Below are positions 56,241-64,000 of a stretch of DNA of 64,000 nucleotides, one piece after another. Position 1 is the stretch's first letter, and the number at the start of each line of letters is the position of its first letter. The notes under the pieces were generated by a model. It did no database searches. It was not told the origin of the DNA and saw only the letters and a list, made by a program, of their open reading frames with translations. This DNA is from Seiridium cupressi. Taxonomy: Eukaryota > Ascomycota > Sordariomycetes > Amphisphaeriales > Sporocadaceae. Location of the stretch: contig JARVKI010000007.1 of the NCBI GenBank assembly GCA_036674765.1, forward strand, positions 186,001 through 250,000. The letters are read 5' to 3'. The translations under genes and the position numbers were made by a program.

Positions 56241-59200
56241 TTCGCCCGAGTGTTATGCTGAAGCTTGAAGCTTAAAATTCAAATTAATCAGGAAGCGTCC
56301 GAGGTCTAGTATATAATGGGCCTCTTCCCCACGGCCCACCACGTGTCTCAATATCCAATTGCCTAATCCGGAAGTTACGAACAAGCCCCTAATGCTTGTG
56401 TTGTGGGTGTGGAACCATTATATCCCAGCCCAATTTCACGTGTGAGTGACCCAACAGAGATCCTCGAACTTTACTGGTGTCTCCTGCCTACCCGGTTACG
56501 CGTTGCGACAGAATGTTCCTTGTAGGGAAATATGATTGGTGAACTGGCTAATTCCATTTCATCTCTTTGCGCATTGGGCTTCGAAGCATAGCTAACATTG
56601 GATCAATCACTCCATCGTCATTAGTACGAGAGTAACTGAGTGTTCAACGCCTATCGATGTGGTCTAATGTGATAGGGACATACCACGTCACAGTTCTTCG
56701 CCTCCTGGCCACATTGCGTGTTAAAGTGCGATCGTATGCTTATATTGTACTGTCCCCAATATATAGGGTTTCCCGTGCATATTAACCAGCAGTCCAGTTC
56801 TATATATAAGGCCTTAAGAAAACTATTCCTATTCACTTGAGCCTCAAAATTTGTGCATTTCCGGCCGAGACGGGCGGAAACGAACGTCATACTGCTAACG
56901 TAGTCAAGAGATCAGACTCAATTGGTATTTCGAGGCCGAAGTTATGGCAATTGACCTAGGCCGTCTATTTTTCTCCCTCCCTTCTTTTTAATCCTTTTTT
57001 TCCCCCTCGAAAATCGGGAGCTTTTATGCCAGCAGTCCCAGCACGACCGAGGCAAAAGCAATGTCGCCGATGTGTATGATCTGTCAATGCTAGACAGCAT
57101 ATTAGCAACCAATAGGGAAATCCCGATGACCCGAGAAAATCATCGTCCGAATATGTAGCATGATTGATCGCATTGGTCACTTTTGCTAGTCGAGTCGGTA
57201 GTAGAGCAATTTGCACCCTCCCCGCCCCCCTCCAGCTGCACATTCGGTTATTATGGGGTCAAACGGCGTCTACATGTCCTAGTGCTGTTTGCCGAGCTTC
57301 TTTAGGGCGAATACCGCATTACTCATCCATTGAATAGTGCTTTCTTGAAAGTTATATAAGCAGTATAATTGCATTGTAAGCGACAACTAATAATAATTAT
57401 ACCTTACACAGCCTCTTCGAGAAACACCTTCTTAATGAGCACTTTTTGTTCCTCAAACGTAACATAAGTTTTCATGGTTGATATGTCGCTTGCTATGTTG
57501 AAAAGGAGTATCGCAGAATATTGATGATGTGGTCTATTTTCTTTTAGGTTAGATTCGTAGCTGAAGGTCACGCTTCAAGGAACACATTCGAGCGATACGG
57601 GCGGAAGTCATAAAACCAGTTGTGGGTTCACTATACCCATGCGCCCTTTTTGAGGCTTTAAGTCAACAAGCAACCAACCGCATTGTGTATGCAATCCTTC
57701 TAGTCTACTTCTGGGCAAACGGTCCCAGAAACAGAAACGTAGGAGTACTTCCGTGAGCTTTAGGAAGACCCTACGAGGCATCCTTTAGTAAAGCGATCGT
57801 GACCTCGTTACGGCAGTGCATCTGAAGCCTTGAATGGCTTTGAAAGAAAGAAAAGAAGAGAAAAGAAAAGTTTCCATAGAAGTTCTCTTAATAATTCAAA
57901 CGTGAAACTAACATAATGTTGATTGGTTATGTTAAATCAATTAAAGAATTAGATGGACTAGGAACGGCTGCCAACCATATAAAATCGATTATGACCACAC
58001 CCAGATAGCTTGTTTCCTCTATACGTTGAAACCTCACTAGGCTGAAGGACAACCTATATAAATCAGTCCGTGAACATGCAATGGTAACACCTTTGTTTCA
58101 ATTCGTAGCTTCGGCGAATTGCTCCCTCAACAGCCAGACACACTAGGAACGATTTCACTGCCTACATTATCTCGAGTATGTCTGGCAAGCCGAGACTTGG
58201 GGACGATGGAATTATTCCCGGAAAAAAAAAAGAGAAAACAAATCGCGTAAATCAGATGGCAATGGATCGTTAATATTTCGTTCTTCTGTTTGGATTGTAT
58301 TTGTTACGAGCGTACTATTCCGAGGCGATAGATGGGAATTCCGGCTGAATGCCTAAAGAACTGATTGTGCAGGATGACAGCATTTTGTCCAGCCACTTTA
58401 GAAAGCATCTTACCCAGTGTTTTGAGTCGTCCTCCAACCTGAAGTTCGTCGAGTTGGTCATATTGTGACGGTCTAGCACTAGTTTCCTGACGGCCACTGT
58501 CTCTCTCACTCTGGGATAATTCCGCTAGGGAGGAATTCTATTCAAAGGCATCGCGGGCTTGTACGTTTTTGCCTATCTTAATCTCTGGTAATTTGGTACA
58601 CGATTAGTGCCCATACATGCAGACGTAAGGGACTTTTTGAACCCTTGCTGACTCCGAAGTCTTCGCAAGTGTGTTTACGGCTGGGTGTCTCCCGAAGCCA
58701 GCCGGAAAGAGACCATCAGGGATAGACTCCTATCGTGGTCCTTTCTGACAGACAAGACTGCTAAGAATCATCATTAGTAGATTATGATACAAATCAGGTC
58801 ATGGCTTTTGAGAAGCGGCGCGATCTCAGCGGACATTAGTTGTTGGTACGCCGACGCGTAGGAAGCGACTTGCGCCAACGGAAAACGATAGCCGCGCATG
58901 CTTGCTGGAGACAGCCCGCAAGGGGGTAGGTTGGCCGTCTTGGCGTTGCAAAAGCGTGTTATCGTCCTAGCGCACCACCATACCATACTGCATATCACGT
59001 CTGCCCAGTCTGCGACGCATGGTTCATCAACAATCTGATGATGTTGTCTTGCTGATCCGACGTGGGTCGATGAGGGGCAGGATGCTGGGATGATCCGATT
59101 ACAGCAGTCGCCACCAGTGCCGGACTTCAAGATCTTGGTTTCTATTTGAGGGGATATTGTGTGATGGAACTGAGAAAAGGGTTGGTTACACGAATATTGC

Positions 59201-61329
59201 GGGTTCTGATATTGGCTCAAGCCAAGGCGGATAGTGGGGAAGAAGAAACGGAAAGGTCGGCCTAGGCAAGGCGCGTTGGTGTGCGGCAATGGCGACTACG
59301 GCCGGATTCTAGACGTGGGTGGTCGGGTGGCTGCGAATAGCCTCGATTCGCTTCGGAGCACGCCATGGACGTTATGGAAAAGCCATCTATACCAGAAGTT
59401 ATACCCTCTCAGATCCTCCGTTTTGCATGTCCTGGCTAACGAATACCTATCTCCTGGTGTCTATATCAAGGACATGGGCCAGCCCAGAGGTGAGGGAAGT
59501 AGAAGAGCACGTGTGATTTCCCCGCTCAGACAGATACTGAATTGCGACGATACCCCCTGGAAGCACCTCAAGCAACCATGCTGCATGGAAGTCGAGGGCA
59601 GGGGTCCGGATAAGTTGTGCGAGTCGGGATTGGACAAGAGCGGGGCCACTGCTAATTTGACCTTCTTGGCAAGCCATGGCTTGGATACGTGCTGAACACC
59701 ACCTCCAAGCGGTGACAAGCCCGCCGCCGCCGTTGAGGCATTCGCACCACAGAGCAGTCCAAGAGGAGCCCAAGAAGCTATGTATCTGGGGCTGTAGATC
59801 AAGAGCAAAGCTTTTCAGGACGCAGAACGCTTAATTAGACGTCTCGAAAGGGGATATGTCCTCGGAGTCGACGATACGTGTGGCACACCGCAGGCCCAAG
59901 TACGACAGTCACACAATGCAGCAAAGCAAACCTAGAGTCTTGTCCCTCGGTCGTACCTCCAGCGAATCTATGCTGTCAAGCGCCTCATACTGCGGCACTA
60001 GGATTGGCCCGCACCATTACTGTACCACACCCGTCGAGGCAAAGCAGCAGGCTTCATTTAATGAGACATTGGATGGCCAGCCAGCGGCACAGCAACAATT
60101 GTGAGGGTTTAGACTCTCTAACCACAGACTTCTTTGAAACTTATGTTTCTAAGTAGCGTGTGAGCAGGTGCTCTAAAGGCTAATTCTCTTAAATGCTACG
60201 TTGCAGCACTCCTTGTTCGTGGAGGCAATTCCTTAGCGCAAGGGTAAGGGTAGTTGTTATTGCCACACAGCAGATAGGCAAAGTTGGCTGGAGAGAGTCG
60301 AACGGGCGAGTCACATCATGGACTGGTTATTACACAATGGATGAGGCTATCGTCGGCAACGCGGTGGACTTGTGAGAGAGTTCCAGTATTGGCATTGGCT
60401 TGGGCGACTCCGAAATGCATTCTATTTGCGGGTGACAACATGGGCCACCGTCGCATTGCATGCTCTAGCCATACCTCTGGCCATGCTTCTAGAAGACTTC
60501 TTGCATAGTTGACATCGCTTTCATTGGCCTGGATTCCTCCCATCAAGCTGACTCGGCCGGGTTGGCTAGATCGGCAGACGGCAGGGGGACGAAGAACTTT
60601 TCAACAGCTTCTTTCGCCCCTGGATCAGTTGGTGCTTGATGCTATGGTTCGCGAGGTTTGCCCCGATGCCCAGCCTTGTCCGTCAGCCTTGGCAGCCTCC
60701 TGCCGTGATGGAACTCCCTAATCGGGGTTACTCAGCACACCTTATCTCCCACGGTCGACGCCAAGGGCTTGGGTCGACCGGCCCAAATATTAGGCTAACG
60801 GCCAGTGGTACTCAAAGCGGTGTCCCTGCCGGCAAGCAACCATATATTAGCCGAAAGTCTGTATGGATTACTCCGCATATCAACTCTCCATTGGTCATGG
60901 TCCGGGGTTGATAACGACGGTGCACCTTTAAGAGCTGGGGCTAGCAGCCGTGCATTGCCTGCTGCATGTTCCAGAGTGCTCGAGTAGGACGACCAACCAC
61001 CATGGTCGCCATTGCATCTCTCGTGTATTCCAACGCCATGGTACGGCAGCCGAGTTTGCTTGGCAGCTGTCTTATTCAGGAAGCTCAGATGTCTTATCGA
61101 CAGATTTGACAGCCCTAGACCGCTAGGCCGGTCCATGTGTGGGCGAATCCTGCCCAGCTAACCCCAGCATGTTGCCGTACTACATAATCAGCTGTAGTGA
61201 ATCCAATCCGCAATCTTCTTGCTCTCTCTCCCCCTCTGTAGGGCTCCTCATCTGTATTGACCTCAGCTTCGAGTGCCTCGTTGGAAACAACCGTTCGAGA
61301 CAATACTCTGTCTTGGACCACCCTCCACA
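56241..61329. other. Gene-poor region, 5.1 kb
   Basis: The left part (to about 58.7 kb) is AT-rich with a purine run GAAAGAAAGAAAAGAAGAG near 57843. The right part (58.8-61.3 kb) is richer in GC. Frames of up to 171 codons (minus, 58774-59289) and 153 codons (plus, 59234-59695) overlap and lack any motif, so I did not call them. A long PTR2 promoter or lost genes are both possible. Confidence 0.45.
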
Positions 61330-63373
61330 ATGGGTAAGCAGTACTTACTTATCCTGCACCACAGCTTCGCGGTCACTTGGAATATATTGGTTGAGCCCAA
61401 GATGAAAAGATCTTTACTGATATCCTCCTTACAGCTGATGCTGGAACAACCATCGCCACTGTGCCGGCGTCAGTCGGTGCCGTTGGCGAAAAGAACCGCG
61501 CGTCATACGATGCCACTGCTCAGGCGGCCATTGAAGCCGAAGCCAAGAACATCGCAACTGTGGACAAGACAGCGGAACACGAGACTTTCCACGGCCTGGT
61601 CATGCCCACCGAGGAGGAGAAGTCAACCCTAAGACGTGTGGCTGGTAGCATGCCCATAACGTGTTACTACTTGTGCGCGGTTGAGTTTGCTGAGCGCGCT
61701 TCCTACTATGGATGCAACCAAGTTTACAAGAACTTTATCCGTGCGCCGCTCCCGCCTGGCAGCACAACTGGTGCTAGTGGAGCCGGTTCCGAATATACCG
61801 CCGGTGCTTTGGGCAAGGGTTCAGTCACGGCGACGGCCATGACAGAGGCTTTCAAGTTCTTGGCATACGCCCTGCCCGTATATTTTGGTTGGCTCGCCGA
61901 TACCAAGTATGGCCGCTTCAAGATGATCTGCTGGGGAGTCGGAATTTGTGGTCTCGCTCACATCATCATGATCATCTCTGCTCTTCCACCCGTTCTGGCC
62001 TCGGGCAACGCCATCGGCCCCTTCGCCCTGTCTCTTTACATGCTGTCTTTTGGTGCTGCACAGTTCAAGCCCAACATTTCGCCTACTCTCATGGATCAAT
62101 CTCCCCACAAGGTTGCTCATGTCATCACTAACAAGAGCGGCGAAAAGGTTATCGTTGACCCTGAAGAGTCTATCAACAGTGTCATGTTGTGGTTCTACCT
62201 TCTCATCAACATTGGCGCTTGCTTTGGGATTGCGACAACTTACCTGGCCAAGATTGTTGGCTACTGGGCCGCCTACTTGATTCCTACCATCTTGTACCTT
62301 TTACTTCCTCCTCTACTATGGTACCTGAATCCGCGACTGGTCAAACAGCCCCCAGGTGGCTCCGATCTGGGAAATGTCTTCAAGGTGCTCGGAGACATCT
62401 TCGCCCATGGTGGTCTGAGTCGCATCGGCCGCAAGGGCTTCTGGGACCTCGGCAAGCCCAGCGTTCGTCGGGCTGCTGGTTCCACTAAGGACTACGGCTA
62501 CGATGACGAGTTCGTCAAAGATGTCCACCGTACCTTCCAAGCCTGCGGTATCTTCATCTTCCAGCCTATCTTCCAGATCAACGATGGTGGTCTCGGTGCC
62601 GCAGCCAACGCCTTGACAGCTGGCATGGATACCAACGGTGTCCCCAACGATCTTTTGGACAACCTGAACTCAGTCTCTATCGTCATCAGTAAGTTTCTTG
62701 TTCCTCGATAGTTTTCTAAATTTGCAATCGACATGCTAACCAAACACTCGCAGTGGTCCCTGTCATGAACCACCTCCTCTACCCTCTCCTCCGTAGATGG
62801 GGCATCAAGTGGGGCGCGATCTCCCGTATGACCTTCGGCTTCGCCATTTGCACCATTGGTTCGATTGGATTCTCCATCCTCCAGTACTATGTCTACCAGA
62901 CCTCGCCTTGTGGCTGGAATGCCACTACTTGCGCCACGATCGTCCCCGAGGGCGAGAACTCGCTCTCTACCGTATCCTACGGACTCTACTCCATTCCCAT
63001 CATCATCACCGCCATTTCCGAGATTTTCATCAATGTTACGGCCTACGGCATCGCCTACTCTCGGTCTCCCAAGAACATGAAGGGTCTCGTCGCCTCGATC
63101 AACCTATTCATGACCGCTATCTCTGCTGCCATTGGTCTAGCTACGGCTCCCGCCATCCAAGATCCCTACTTGATCTGGGCTTTCGCAGGTCCCACCATTG
63201 CCGGTGCTGTCCTGACCGTCATCTTCTGGTTCACTTTCAAGCACATGGACAAGGATGAATTCGTCATTAACACCGACTTTGGTGACATGAAGCGAGACTC
63301 TGATGCGGAGAGCGATGTCGAGCGCAATCACGGTGCTGTCATTTCCGACGAGAAGACCTCCGTCAAGGCATAA
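61330..63373 (+). CDS. ptr2: PTR2-type di/tripeptide transporter (POT family)
   Basis: Exons are 61330-61333, 61435-62688 and 62754-63373, giving 625 residues. The first coding exon is just ATGG; the joined start reads MADAGTTIATVPASVG. An N-terminal hydrophilic stretch precedes the POT signature: ITCYYLCAVEFAERASYYGC (the ExxER-like AEFAERASYYG region of helix 1), then WLADTKYGRFKMICWGVGI (helix 2-3 loop) and FGAAQFKPNISPTLMDQ. Later come a long cytosolic loop with the FVKDVHRTFQACGIFIFQP domain and IFINVTAYGIAYSRSPKNM in helix 10. The acidic C-terminus DSDAESDVERNHG is typical of fungal PTR2. It should be a plasma-membrane proton-coupled importer of di- and tripeptides, usually nitrogen regulated. 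Confidence 0.95.
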
Positions 63374-64000
63374 GACTAAGCATAACAACTCACGGAGAAT
63401 GGGGATGCAAATCCAACGGCTGTTTGTTAATGTTACCCGCACCCCTTGTTCACTTGAATCGGGGATGTCCTGTAGCTAGTGAATGAAGTATGTCCAAGAT
63501 AGAACTGCTGGACTCTAATATATAGTTTATGGACTATCTTGAACAACTTGATATCAATCTTTCCTGGACACATCCATAACCATATTATGTCAATTACCGT
63601 TTGGGATTAAGATTGGCCGACTAGCTCAATCGTCGGACAGGCGCTATCGCTACCTACTATCAATAATAGTACTATAAAATACCAGTGTCCATATCCTTTT
63701 GCTTCTCTGGCGACCTGAATATCGTATTAACCAATAAACCAATAGATAAAGCCTCTCAATGCTGCCCATTCTTTTGAAGACAATTCACATTATAGGAATC
63801 TCAGCTGTTAGGGGTCTGGCCTCGGTATCATAAACAGACGTATTAATCTTATAGTTCCACTAGACTGTAAGAGCAGAGACGGTTTGGGTGATGAACACCC
63901 CAGTAAAAACGGAAGTTTGTTCAAGGCATTTCAACAATATCGAAACTAATAATTAATTCAGCATCCAGTCCAGTGCCAAGATCGTCCATCGTATCCGACA
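63374..64000. other. 3' flank of PTR2
   Basis: This is UTR-like and AT-rich intergenic sequence to the window end. No further gene was seen. Confidence 0.35.

Noticed and set aside
58774..59695. Overlapping frames of 171 (minus) and 153 (plus) codons
   Set aside because: They overlap on opposite strands, have mixed composition, and show no signal, helix or family motif.
1..64000. CRISPR arrays, rRNA genes, complete transposons, PKS or NRPS genes
   Set aside because: I searched by eye for repeats, transposase motifs and synthase domains and saw none.

Overview
The window is nuclear DNA of a filamentous ascomycete (Pezizomycotina). Short GT-AG introns of about 45-75 bases carry CTRAC-type branch sites, genes stand alone on both strands, and the gene content is typical: PTR2 and NCS1 permeases, P450, BBE flavoproteins, a rhodopsin-domain membrane protein and small secreted proteins. 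A sordariomycete fits, but order and genus cannot be fixed from the sequence. I joined exons by hand; joins are supported by family conservation and splice consensus, not by transcripts.

Layout. 1-7.6 kb is a transport/nucleobase region: the N-terminus of an MFS carrier cut by the window edge, a second MFS gene with a faulty last exon join, and a divergent pair made of an NCS1 nucleobase permease and a bacterial-type adenine deaminase-like amidohydrolase. 9-14.4 kb holds a small secreted protein, a UBC8/UBE2H-type ubiquitin-conjugating enzyme split by micro-exons of 8, 3 and 1 nucleotides, and a Saf4/CCDC130 splicing factor. 16-26 kb is accessory: membrane acyltransferase, Hce2-like secreted protein, amidoligase-family protein, BBE-type oxidase and P450, with no PKS or NRPS. 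28-34 kb has a rhodopsin-domain (PTH11-like) membrane protein and Cdc4-type F-box/WD40. 38-42 kb has a large Pro-rich protein ending in five copies of a four-cysteine module, and a Ser-rich disordered protein. 43-50 kb is a second accessory block: a bicovalent BBE oxidase, a small secreted peptide gene with repeated GRSGYN-like motifs, a GNAT and a second amidoligase. 50-64 kb has a small Gly-rich protein, a RecQ helicase with a GC-AG intron, a secreted Cys protein, a 5 kb gene-poor stretch and a PTR2 peptide transporter.

How they may work together. The permease and deaminase plausibly form a nucleobase salvage pair sharing a 620-base promoter. The two accessory blocks each combine an amidoligase with a BBE flavoenzyme (P450 and acyltransferase in one; GNAT and repeat peptide in the other). 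This suggests, but does not show, ligase-based small-molecule or peptide tailoring. UBC8, Cdc4, Saf4 and RecQ are housekeeping genes between them.
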